Source of the DNA: Acidobacteriaceae bacterium
Lineage (GTDB): Bacteria; Acidobacteriota; Terriglobia; Terriglobales; Acidobacteriaceae
DNA: 9,910 nucleotides
Direction: 5' to 3'
Assembly (NCBI GenBank): GCA_003133425.1
Contig: PKXI01000076.1
Coordinates: 5,719 to 15,628 of the forward strand
The notes beneath the pieces were generated by a model that saw nothing but the letters and a program-made list of their open reading frames with translations, ran no database searches and was not told where the DNA came from. Shown in pieces: positions 1-7,438 of this stretch. The position numbers and the translations under genes were made by a program. Within the stretch, counting starts at the first letter, position 1. Each line of letters begins with the position of its first letter.

Positions 1-1
1 G

Positions 2-1837
2 CAACAAGCCGCGGCGAGAAAGGATTTTCCTGCGGCCGCTGATTCTTACCGGAAAGCTGTCGAGGCGAGCCCTCAGACCGCTGAACTCTGGACCGATCTT
101 GGATTGATGTACCACGAGACGAGCAATTTTCAGGAGGCGATTAAAAGCTTCACGGAAGCGGCTCGTCTCAAACCATCTTTGTATGTTCCCCAACTTTTCT
201 TGGGGATTGACAACCTGGAACTGAAGCTAACCGAAACAGCGATACCGTTCCTCCAGAAAGCCGAGACGCTTAATCCGGCTGACCCGCAAGCCCCACTCAC
301 ATTGGGTCGTGCATATGCGATTGCCGGCAACGGCAATGGTTCAAGTGATGCGTATTGGAGAGCCGTGAGCCTGGCTCCAGGCAACGGGAATGCCTGGCTT
401 GGGCTTGGCATGGCTTACCTGCAGCAAGTGGACTCTGACGCTCGAGTCATGACGAGCACGTATAAGGACTCGAGCTACGACAAGTTGCGAGCCAGCGAGT
501 CGTTCGCTGACCAGGGCAAGCTAGTTCAGGCGGCGCGTGCTTACAAAACCGCGCTCTCGGAGGCGTCGCCGGCACCTTGTTCCCACGCCGGATATGGCAT
601 CGTGCTGCTGCGACAGAAGGCGACCGCCGAGGCAAAGACGGAATTCGATCGAGAAGCAAGCTCCAATCCCGGGTGCCCGTTGACCCGGCTTGGTCTTGCG
701 GCATTGCAGTTAGTCCAGGGCGATACCGGGAATGCGCTGAGCAAGTTGACGGCCATCTGGGATGCGGATAAGGACTTCCTTCGAGAGAACTTGCCATTGT
801 TGCGCGACGGATTCACGACAGAACAGGCCGAGAAACTATTGGCTCTGGCGAAAGACTGGCAAAAAGAGAACAAGATTTCGGCGGCCTTTGTGGATTCGAT
901 CCATGTAGGGTTGGAATCGGATGTCCCGGTCTCCGCGGCTCTTGCCGAATCTGGAGCCGACCTTCCAGACAAGGGAAATGCAACATTACCAGTAACACCT
1001 CAGGATCCTGAAAAGCTGTATCTGTCCGGTCAATTCCGCAAGTGCAGCGACAGCCTGCGTCCCCGCCTGAGTGCATTGACAGAGCGAAATCTCGTGCTTT
1101 TGGCTCCATGTGCATTTTATACGGGCTATTACAGAACTGCCGCACAGGCCGCGCGAAGACTGGCGATGAATGCAACGACCCGGCAGATGGGACTGTATTG
1201 GGAATCCAAGGCCGATCAGAAATTGGCGATTGCCGCGTTAGTGCGCGCAGGCGAGATCGATGCAAACTCCCCGCGCATGCATGTTCTGTTGGGGGATGTC
1301 TACCGTCAGAAGCGGAAATGGGGGGACGCGGAATCGGAGTATCGCAAGGCGCTTGCACTGGAGCCCGGAGATCGCAGCGGTCGGCTGGGCTTGGCAATCG
1401 CGCTCTTTCAGGATGGAAACAGCGAAGATGCGTTCGCGGCGGACAATGAGCTATTGCAGAGTGATCCGGACGATCCTGAAGCGAACCTGTTGGCCGGAGA
1501 AATACTCGTCCAGAGTCGCAAATACGCCGACGCCGAAATTTACCTCAATAAAGTTCGCGGTACCAAACCGGAGCTCATGCCGCGCCTCCATGCCCTGCTG
1601 GGTGAAGTCTATGCCAATACAGAGCGCATTTCCGAAGCACTGTCGGAGTTTAAGTTGGGCATCGCCAGCGACGAGGATGGCAGCATTCACTATCAGATGG
1701 CACGTCTTTATCAAAAAACAGGGGATAAACAAGCAGCGGCTAAAGCTTTTCAAGCTTCGCAACAGTTGCGCAAGCAGTGGGACGATCGCGCAAGCGTCGC
1801 CCTCCAACAATTAGGCACCGACATAAGTCGCCGCTAA
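2..1837 (+). CDS. Tetratricopeptide-repeat (TPR) protein, 5' end missing
   Basis: The frame is open from base 2, so the gene runs in from the left edge. The ATG at 104 lies inside a TPR unit (…SYRKAVEASPQTAELWTDLG then LMYHETSNFQEAIKSF…) and is not the true start. About 611 residues are visible, ending at TAA 1835-1837. The sequence is a string of helical TPR units with the usual small-residue/aromatic pattern, for example QAPLTLGRAYAIAGNGNGSS, GNAWLGLGMAYLQQV, PRMHVLLGDVYRQKRKWGDA, DRSGRLGLAIALFQDGNSED and GSIHYQMARLYQKTGDKQAA. The middle part (about 250-340 of the visible residues) is less regular. No catalytic motif is seen. TPR arrays act as protein-binding scaffolds, and the partner cannot be read here. 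It shares strand with the glycosidases but is separated by 169 bp, so co-transcription is uncertain. TPR identity is firm; the role is unknown. Confidence 0.9.
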   Translation, partial: QQAAARKDFPAAADSYRKAVEASPQTAELWTDLGLMYHETSNFQEAIKSFTEAARLKPSLYVPQLFLGIDNLELKLTETAIPFLQKAETLNPADPQAPLTLGRAYAIAGNGNGSSDAYWRAVSLAPGNGNAWLGLGMAYLQQVDSDARVMTSTYKDSSYDKLRASESFADQGKLVQAARAYKTALSEASPAPCSHAGYGIVLLRQKATAEAKTEFDREASSNPGCPLTRLGLAALQLVQGDTGNALSKLTAIWDADKDFLRENLPLLRDGFTTEQAEKLLALAKDWQKENKISAAFVDSIHVGLESDVPVSAALAESGADLPDKGNATLPVTPQDPEKLYLSGQFRKCSDSLRPRLSALTERNLVLLAPCAFYTGYYRTAAQAARRLAMNATTRQMGLYWESKADQKLAIAALVRAGEIDANSPRMHVLLGDVYRQKRKWGDAESEYRKALALEPGDRSGRLGLAIALFQDGNSEDAFAADNELLQSDPDDPEANLLAGEILVQSRKYADAEIYLNKVRGTKPELMPRLHALLGEVYANTERISEALSEFKLGIASDEDGSIHYQMARLYQKTGDKQAAAKAFQASQQLRKQWDDRASVALQQLGTDISRR

Positions 1838-1883
1838 GGCTACAAAGAAGTCCGCATGTGCAGCAAAATCGGTCGAGCGAAGG

Positions 1884-1926
1884 TTATCAAGAATTGATCG
1901 CATAAGCGAGCAAAGCGTCTTGATAA
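1884..1926. repeat. Inverted repeat upstream of the first GH31 gene
   Basis: TTATCAAGA (1884-1892) is matched by its exact reverse complement TCTTGATAA (1918-1926) across a 25-nt spacer. No T-run follows, so it is not a typical rho-independent terminator of the TPR gene. It lies 80-120 bp before the GH31 start, where an operator for a dimeric regulator, or a weak mRNA hairpin, would fit. Two 9-bp arms at this spacing can occur by chance, so the regulatory reading is only a suggestion. I saw no convincing -35/-10 pair in the 169-bp gap. Confidence 0.35.
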
Positions 1927-1992
1927 GAAGCTCAGCGCTAAGAGGTCAAACTTCATTTCCAACCTTGGACTTAGTCGTACACATTTTGACAC

Positions 1993-1997
1993 AGGAG
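1993..1997 (+). promoter_or_regulatory. Ribosome binding site deciding the GH31-1 start
   Basis: AGGAG lies 9 nt before the ATG at 2007. This supports that ATG over the upstream TTG at 1920, which opens the same frame but would put 29 non-signal-like residues before the signal peptide. Confidence 0.7.
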
Positions 1998-2006
1998 CCG
2001 ATCTTG

Positions 2007-4643
2007 ATGCCTTTACGTCTTATGCAAAGAGCCTTTTGGGCTGCGGTTTTGGCCTTTCTAGGCGCGACGTGTTCGCTTTGTGCATCCAGCAACATCCAAT
2101 CCTTCGAACGAAACAGGAATAACGTAACGCTTTACTCGAAGAATGGCGCTTTGCGCATCGAAGTGTGCTCAGATCGGATTATCCACGTCGTTGCCAGTCC
2201 AACACGCGAGATTCCCGCAGCCATTGTGCCCACAGTGATTGGTCAGTGTAACGGCGGTGACTTCAAAGTGGCGTCAGACAAAACTACAGTTACCGTCAGC
2301 ACAGGCGCAGTGCAAGTGAGTGTAAATCGCGCAAGCGGAGCCATCCGATTTGTTTCTGCTGACGGCAAGACAATTCTGAGCGAGCCGACGGGCGGAGGAC
2401 GAAAGCTGACTCCGGCAATGATCGATGGCACACCCACATTCCATGTACAACAGGAGTTTCTGTCTCCGCGAGATGAGGCGCTCTACGGCCTTGGCCAGCA
2501 CCAGGAAGGATTCTTCAACTTGCGCAGTATCCCACTGCGCTTGCAGCAAGCCAATACGAATATCTCAGTCCCTGTGCTGCTCTCGACGAAAGGTTACGGT
2601 CTGCTTTGGAACAATGCGTCATTGACGGAATTCAACGCGGCGGATCAAGAGGTTGAATTGAACGCTAAGACAGGCGAGGGAAGCATCAAGACGGGTGCCT
2701 CGGGAGAGTACGGGTTCCTGTTGATTGGAAATCGAAGAGACCGGCTTCATCTCTCCGTCGGCGATAAGACGGTCATTGATCTGGAAAATATGTGGCTCCC
2801 CGATTCCGCTGGCGCCAAGATCAACTTGAAGGCAGAAACGGAATACAAGATCTCAGCTCAGGCTGGCGGCAATGCACAGCTGTTTGTCCGCCCTCCTTCC
2901 TATACCACAGAATTCCGTTCCCAGGCTGGCAGCGCGGTGGACTATTACTTTTTCTACGGGCCGGGATTGAACCGTGTCGTTCAAGAGTATCGCGACATGA
3001 CCGGTGCTGCACCGCTGCTGCCTCGCTGGGCCTACGGTTTTTGGCAGTGCAGGGAGCGGTATTCAAGCCAGGAACAGATTCTGAATACGGCCGCGGAGTT
3101 TCGCAAGCGCAAGATCCCGGTGGACGTCATTGTTCAGGACTGGCAGTACTGGGGTAAGTATGGCTGGAACGCCATGCGCTTCGATGAACACGACTATCCC
3201 AATCCGGCGCAAATGATAACCCAGCTACACCAGGAGCAGTTGCATTTGGTCGCTTCGGTGTGGGCAAAGTTTGGAGCGGAGACCACTGTCGATCAAGATA
3301 TGAAGAAAGCGCACCTGCTATTGCCATCTGAAGCAGATACCGGAGAACCCGGAGAGGCGCAAGCAAAAGAAGACTGGGTGGATATGTTCAACCCAAGAGC
3401 TCAAAAGCTGTTCTGGTCCGAGATGAATCGCGAGATGTTTCACGACGGTCTCGACGGGTGGTGGCTGGATGCTTCCGAGCCCGAAGGCGATCCGCTCAAG
3501 GGTGTGTTAACGTATCTCGGCCCAGGAGAGTTTGTACGCAATGCTTATCCGCTATATGAAACGACAACTGTTTACGAGGGACAGCGCGCCACGACTGACA
3601 ATAAGCGAGTAGTGATTCTGACGAGATCTGCTTTTGCCGGTCAGCAGCGCAATGCTGCTATCTCATGGTCGGGAGATGTTTCTGGGAATTGGGAAACCCT
3701 GCGCAGGCAGATTCCCGCTGGGCTGAGTTTCAGCATGTCGGGACTACCTTACTGGACGACAGACATTGGCGGCTTTTTTCGTCCTGACGATCAGTACGCA
3801 TCAGATGACTATCATGAGCTGCTCATTCGATGGTTTGAATTCGGCACTTTTTGTCCAATTTTCCGAATTCATGGTTATCGCTCCGCAACCGAGATGTGGA
3901 ACTATGGTCCGGAAGTCGAGCAAGTTCTTCGGCAGTACGACGCCCTTCGATATCGGCTGTTGCCGTACATCTATTCGGAAGCATGGAATGTTACTAGCCG
4001 GGGCGATACGATCATGCGCGCGCTTCCATTGGAGTTCCCAAACGAGTCGAGAGTCCGTGAAATCCAGGATCAATTCATGTTCGGACCGTCGCTCCTGATC
4101 AGCCCAGTCGTCGACAAAGGAGCCACGGAACGAGACCTGTGGCTGCCGGCGGCCACAGGATGGGTCGACTTCTGGACTGGCCAACGCCAAAAAGGGGGGG
4201 AAACGGTCAGGGCCGAGGCACCTCTTTCCCGCATTCCAATCCATGTGAAGGAAGGCAGCATTCTAGCTCTTGGACCGCCCGTGCAATCGGCGGGGGATAC
4301 CCCTGATCCCCTAGAAGTCCGGATCTATCCGGGAAGCGACGCGGATTTCACCTTCTATGAGGATCAAGGAGATGGCTACGCATACGAGAGCGGACAGCGG
4401 GCAACAATTCCAATGCATTGGGACGATCTCCACCATTTGCTTGTGATTGGGCCAACGAATGGAAGCTTTCCCAATATGCCGAAGCAGCAAACTCTTCGCA
4501 TCGTGAGCGTCCATGCAGGCCACGGCGTCGGTGTTCTCCCCGACAAGAACGCTGATCGGGTGGTCCAGTACGACGGACATCGCATTGCGGTTGATGTTCC
4601 CGATTCGCGGAAGAATCCATCTTCCGCGGCTCTGGCTCGATGA
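2007..4643 (+). CDS. Secreted GH31 glycosidase (alpha-xylosidase type) with PA14-like insert
   Basis: The product has 878 residues. Residues 1-27 form a Sec signal peptide (MPLRLMQRAFWAAVLAFLGA…), so the enzyme should act in the periplasm or outside. Domains in order: N-terminal beta-sandwich (about 35-220), a PA14-like insertion (about 225-297, from GEYGFLLIGN to QLFVRPP), a (beta/alpha)8 catalytic barrel (about 335-645) and C-terminal beta domains. The nucleophile is D488 in WWLDASEPE and the acid/base is D557 in SWSGDV. YWTTDIGGFF and RWFEFGTFCPIFRIHGYR are further GH31 hallmarks. GH31 enzymes retain configuration and release alpha-linked xylose, glucose or related sugars. The PA14 insertion is known from secreted xyloglucan alpha-xylosidases such as Cellvibrio CjXyl31A, which makes alpha-xylosidase the best guess; an alpha-glucosidase or transglucosylase is possible. 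It looks intact: the G7 run at 4194-4200 stays in frame and the C-terminal end is complete. Its neighbours are decayed glycosidase remnants and a second GH31. Confidence 0.9.
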   Translation: MPLRLMQRAFWAAVLAFLGATCSLCASSNIQSFERNRNNVTLYSKNGALRIEVCSDRIIHVVASPTREIPAAIVPTVIGQCNGGDFKVASDKTTVTVSTGAVQVSVNRASGAIRFVSADGKTILSEPTGGGRKLTPAMIDGTPTFHVQQEFLSPRDEALYGLGQHQEGFFNLRSIPLRLQQANTNISVPVLLSTKGYGLLWNNASLTEFNAADQEVELNAKTGEGSIKTGASGEYGFLLIGNRRDRLHLSVGDKTVIDLENMWLPDSAGAKINLKAETEYKISAQAGGNAQLFVRPPSYTTEFRSQAGSAVDYYFFYGPGLNRVVQEYRDMTGAAPLLPRWAYGFWQCRERYSSQEQILNTAAEFRKRKIPVDVIVQDWQYWGKYGWNAMRFDEHDYPNPAQMITQLHQEQLHLVASVWAKFGAETTVDQDMKKAHLLLPSEADTGEPGEAQAKEDWVDMFNPRAQKLFWSEMNREMFHDGLDGWWLDASEPEGDPLKGVLTYLGPGEFVRNAYPLYETTTVYEGQRATTDNKRVVILTRSAFAGQQRNAAISWSGDVSGNWETLRRQIPAGLSFSMSGLPYWTTDIGGFFRPDDQYASDDYHELLIRWFEFGTFCPIFRIHGYRSATEMWNYGPEVEQVLRQYDALRYRLLPYIYSEAWNVTSRGDTIMRALPLEFPNESRVREIQDQFMFGPSLLISPVVDKGATERDLWLPAATGWVDFWTGQRQKGGETVRAEAPLSRIPIHVKEGSILALGPPVQSAGDTPDPLEVRIYPGSDADFTFYEDQGDGYAYESGQRATIPMHWDDLHHLLVIGPTNGSFPNMPKQQTLRIVSVHAGHGVGVLPDKNADRVVQYDGHRIAVDVPDSRKNPSSAALAR

Positions 4644-4726
4644 CGATTGGGACGGTTTCTCTTTAGGGATTACGATCTTGGCTCTTGAGGAGAAGACTGA
4701 GGATACAGTTGCCTGGGGAATGCGGT

Positions 4727-4743
4727 TCCCGGAATTTCCGGGA
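4727..4743. repeat. 17-bp perfect palindrome
   Basis: TCCCGGAATTTCCGGGA has 8-bp arms around a single central T. No T-run follows, so a terminator is unlikely; the near-zero spacer suits a protein-binding dyad better than an RNA hairpin. It lies 84 bp after the GH31-1 stop, just before the first recognisable GH3 remnant codons. It may be an operator or a rearrangement scar. Positions 4644-4761 otherwise show nothing recognisable in any frame. Confidence 0.4.
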
Positions 4744-4761
4744 GCTCCTCGGCGCGCGTCG

Positions 4762-4974
4762 CGCAGATTCAAGCGCGCGCACCAGGCGCTGGGCTAATCG
4801 CAGAAAGTGCAATTCGAACTCAAGGAACGAGACCTGGGCATGGTAAGTGCAGAAGGCGAGCCGATCGTCGCGGAAGGGATATATTCTGTTTCGGTCGGTG
4901 GTGGTCAGCCCAACACCGGTGCGCCTTCAGTCGATGGAACCTTCGAGATAAAGAGAACGATGACGCTGCCCGAA
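4762..4974 (+). pseudogene. Remnant of GH3 glycosidase C-terminal Fn3-like domain, in-frame TAA
   Basis: One frame reads RRFKRAHQALG, then TAA at 4795-4797, then SQKVQFELKERDLGMV, EGEPIVAEGIYSVSVGGGQP and a tail ending TMTLPE. This is the pattern of the fibronectin-III-like domain closing GH3 beta-glucosidases and beta-xylosidases: (G)FKRVHLxPGES, then F.L..RDL, then the GxYxVxVGGGQP strand. Where the family normally has Glu (GES), the codon is TAA, one change from GAA. Only about 70 residues remain of a protein that usually has 700-850. The catalytic domains are absent from the window, so this cannot be an enzyme. The frame stays open past the usual LPE terminus to 5040. A GTG at 4807 could start a short ORF, but no ribosome binding site supports it. 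The likely origin is a GH3 gene that lost its 5' part. Family match is good; history is inference. Confidence 0.7.
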
Positions 4975-4987
4975 AAGGAGCCCAGAG

Positions 4988-5158
4988 AAGACGGATGGAT
5001 GGCGATTGGAAGGGCCCGATGCCGTCTAGCTTCCATTTGAGGCTGCGAAAGCCGAGCTTCTCTACCCGGTTGACCTCGGAAACGAATCGAGGATCGCGAC
5101 GGGTAAACTGTCCATTCGATTTCCGCGAGAGAAGATGGCCTGTATCCTTCGCTTGTGA
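4988..5158 (+). pseudogene. Second C-terminal-like gene remnant, in-frame TAG
   Basis: In a different frame from the GH3 remnant, the sequence reads KTDGWRLEGPDAV, then TAG at 5027-5029, then LPFEAAKAELLYPVDLG and GKLSIRFPREKMACILRL, ending at TGA 5156-5158. The alternating hydrophobic strands and the closing GxLxIxFPREKMACIL look like the final beta-sandwich of a secreted carbohydrate enzyme. The TAG sits where a Trp (TGG) would fit in DAV-x-LPF. No start codon or ribosome binding site precedes it, and only about 57 codons are left. I cannot name the family; another glycoside hydrolase is the natural guess from context. It may be a chance open frame, but its protein-like composition argues otherwise. 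Confidence 0.4.
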
Positions 5159-5215
5159 ATCTTGACGAAGTGTTATCGCACAGAAAGGTGCAGTGCAATG
5201 AAGTTCCGATCGTCT

Positions 5216-5223
5216 GAAGGAGG
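5216..5223 (+). promoter_or_regulatory. Ribosome binding site deciding the GH31-2 start
   Basis: GAAGGAGG lies 4 nt before the ATG at 5228. The alternative ATG at 5198 has only a weak AAAGG 10 nt upstream, and the TTG at 5162 has none. Starting at 5228 also gives a compact Sec signal peptide (MPSLPPVVRFCIPAFFLLVA). Confidence 0.65.
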
Positions 5224-5227
5224 CTCG

Positions 5228-7438
5228 ATGCCCAGTCTTCCGCCTGTCGTCCGTTTCTGTATACCGGCATTCTTCCTTCTTGTGGCAGCAAGCAGCAGTG
5301 TGTCACAAATGCCCTGCCAGAAACGTCCCGGCCTGGACCCCACGACCGCTCAGCAGTCGCAGCGGGGAATGCGCACCACGGTGGGATCCGAGATGCTCGA
5401 CGTCACCGTATGTGACGCTTCGGTCGTCCATGTGTTGGCCCGGCCCAATACAACAGCGCAAACCGAGCCGCAGCCGTGGATGCTCGATACAAGTCAATCC
5501 TGCTCGGGAGTTTCGTTTCAATTCACGCAGGATGCCACGGCCGCGACTGTTAAAACGGACAAGATCGAAATCTCCTTCAGTCTTGAGCGCGGCAATCTCT
5601 CCTTTCGCACCGTGAGTGGAGAGGCTCTGCTGCGCGAGCGGGACAGCGTGCCCCGCACCTACGAGCCGGTCCAAAAGAATGGCGAGAGCACGTATCAGGT
5701 CGCCGATCGCTTCTCTCCCATACCGACTGAAGCTCTCTATGGCCTCGGACAGCACCAGAACGGCATGTTCAACTGCCGCGGTGCAACCGTCGAATTGGGC
5801 CAGAACAACACAGACCTGGCCATCGCTCTGCTGGTTTCGAGCAAAGGGTACGCGATTATGTGGAATACGGCCGCTCTCACCTACTTCGACAATCGTTTTC
5901 CGTTGGAACTCACGCTCAGTTCCATCGCCAGCAAGTCGATCGACTTCTACTTTCTTCATGACCCAGAGCCGGACTCCATCATCCGCGAGTACCGCAACCT
6001 CACCGGCCATGCGCCCATGCTCCCGAAGTGGTCCTACGGTTTCTTTCAATCCAAAGACCGCTATGTTTCGCTCGACGAGATTTCCGCTATCGCGCAACGC
6101 TATCGCCAGGAGCACATTCCGCTCGACACTATGGTGCAGGACTCGTTCTGGTGGAAGACCGATGGCGATCCCGAGTTCAACTCCAACTACCATGACGTGG
6201 CCAAGGATCTCGATGCTTTGCACAAACAGAATGTGCATACAATGATCTCCGTCTGGGGCCTGCTCGATCCGGAATCCGAGACATATAAGATGCTCGACGC
6301 GCAGAACCTCCTGATTCCCAGAGCGCATGTATACGACCCGAGCAACGCCGAAGGTCGCGATATTTATTGGAACCGGCTGCCCGGCAAGCTGCTTGCGCAG
6401 GGATGGGATTCCTTCTGGCTCGACAGCGCTGAGCCTGAGGAGTTCTGGCCGCATATGGGCGACGCCATCCTGCGCAACAAAAAGCTCGCCATTGGCAACG
6501 GGGCGGAGTACACCAACGATTTCCCGCTTTTGCATACGCTCGGCGTCCAGAATCAGTGGAAGGCCGAAACCGACCGCAAGCGCGTCTTTTTGCTTACGCG
6601 CTCGGCGTTTCTCGGCCAGCAGCGCGTCGGCGCCACCGTGTGGTCGGTCGACGTGTTCAGCAACTATTGGGCGCTCTCGCATCAGGTGGCCGCAGGGTTG
6701 AACTTCGCGTTGAGCGGCTATCCCTACTGGACCACCGATATCGGCGGCTACTGGCCTCCCTATCCGGGCGCTACGGACCAGCCTGGTTATCAGGAACTCT
6801 ACGCGCGCTGGTTTGAGTTCGGAACATTCTGCCCGGTCTTCCGCACCCACGGGCATCGGAACCACAACGAGATGTGGACCTATGACAAGGTCGAGCCCAC
6901 ACTCATCCGTTATGACAAGCTCCGCTACCGCCTCATGCCCTACATTTATTCGCTTGCGTGGAAGGTATCGAGCGCCGATTATACCATCCAGCGTCCATTA
7001 GTGATGGATTGGCGTACCGATGAGAAAACATGGAACGTCGGCGACGAGTTCATGTTCGGTCCCGCCATCCTGGTCAATCCCGTGCTCAAGGAGAATGCCA
7101 CCAAGCGCACCGTCTACCTGCCCCCCTCGCCTGCGTGGTACGACTTCTGGACTGGTGAGCAAACATCGGGCGGAAAGGAAATTGAGGCTGATGCGCCGTT
7201 CGACCGCATGCCGCTCTACGTGCGCGCCGGATCCGTTCTGCCCATGGGCCCTGAGATCGAATACGCCGCGCAAGATCCCGGTGGTCCCATTGAACTTCGC
7301 ATCTATAGCGGAGCCGACGGCAACTTTGATCTCTATGAGGATGCCGGGGACAGCTACGATTACGAGAAGGGCCAGCATTCGGTCATCCCCATTCGCTGGA
7401 ACGAAAGTGCCGGTGCTCTAACCATTGGCGAATGCTAG
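5228..7438 (+). CDS. Secreted GH31 glycosidase without PA14 insert, truncated by in-frame TAG
   Basis: This reads 736 residues to the TAG at 7436-7438. Residues 1-23 are a Sec signal peptide. An N-terminal beta-sandwich (about 35-235) passes straight into the barrel (about 260-560) with no PA14 insertion: ALTYFDNRFPLELTLSS is followed at once by KSIDFYFLHDPEPDS. The nucleophile is D399 in FWLDSAEPEE and the acid/base is D475 in VWSVDVFSN; PYWTTDIGGYW and RWFEFGTFCPVFRTHGHR follow. The acid/base motif has Val where the upstream paralogue has Gly (WSGD), and QDSFWW replaces QDWQYW near the barrel start, so specificity may differ. Reaction type: retaining alpha-glycosidase, probably alpha-xylosidase or alpha-glucosidase. 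The frame is cut short: the next 48 codons still encode the family's C-terminal end, and complete length would be about 785 residues. The catalytic barrel is whole, so activity is possible if the shortened C-terminal domain folds. Codon use is more C-ending than in GH31-1. GH127 follows 61 bp after the original end. Confidence 0.85.
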   Translation: MPSLPPVVRFCIPAFFLLVAASSSVSQMPCQKRPGLDPTTAQQSQRGMRTTVGSEMLDVTVCDASVVHVLARPNTTAQTEPQPWMLDTSQSCSGVSFQFTQDATAATVKTDKIEISFSLERGNLSFRTVSGEALLRERDSVPRTYEPVQKNGESTYQVADRFSPIPTEALYGLGQHQNGMFNCRGATVELGQNNTDLAIALLVSSKGYAIMWNTAALTYFDNRFPLELTLSSIASKSIDFYFLHDPEPDSIIREYRNLTGHAPMLPKWSYGFFQSKDRYVSLDEISAIAQRYRQEHIPLDTMVQDSFWWKTDGDPEFNSNYHDVAKDLDALHKQNVHTMISVWGLLDPESETYKMLDAQNLLIPRAHVYDPSNAEGRDIYWNRLPGKLLAQGWDSFWLDSAEPEEFWPHMGDAILRNKKLAIGNGAEYTNDFPLLHTLGVQNQWKAETDRKRVFLLTRSAFLGQQRVGATVWSVDVFSNYWALSHQVAAGLNFALSGYPYWTTDIGGYWPPYPGATDQPGYQELYARWFEFGTFCPVFRTHGHRNHNEMWTYDKVEPTLIRYDKLRYRLMPYIYSLAWKVSSADYTIQRPLVMDWRTDEKTWNVGDEFMFGPAILVNPVLKENATKRTVYLPPSPAWYDFWTGEQTSGGKEIEADAPFDRMPLYVRAGSVLPMGPEIEYAAQDPGGPIELRIYSGADGNFDLYEDAGDSYDYEKGQHSVIPIRWNESAGALTIGEC

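Noticed and set aside
1986..1991. TTGACA as a -35 promoter box
   Set aside because: It lies only 15 nt before the GH31-1 start codon, so a matching -10 would fall inside the coding sequence.
1920..2006. Extended TTG start for GH31-1
   Set aside because: The extra 29 residues precede a good signal peptide, and AGGAG is spaced correctly for the ATG at 2007.
4191..4200. A3G7 run in GH31-1 as a programmed or erroneous frameshift site
   Set aside because: The frame reads QKGGETV and continues into conserved C-terminal domain sequence matching GH31-2, so no shift is needed.
4807..5040. A free-standing 77-residue gene starting at GTG 4807
   Set aside because: It has no ribosome binding site and its sequence is the inside of a GH3 Fn3-like domain continuing from before the TAA at 4795, so it is a fragment.
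5303..6865. 520-residue minus-strand open frame across GH31-2
   Set aside because: It lies wholly opposite a gene with clear GH31 catalytic motifs; C-rich third positions in the real gene keep the reverse frame free of stops. No recognisable domain or ribosome binding site.
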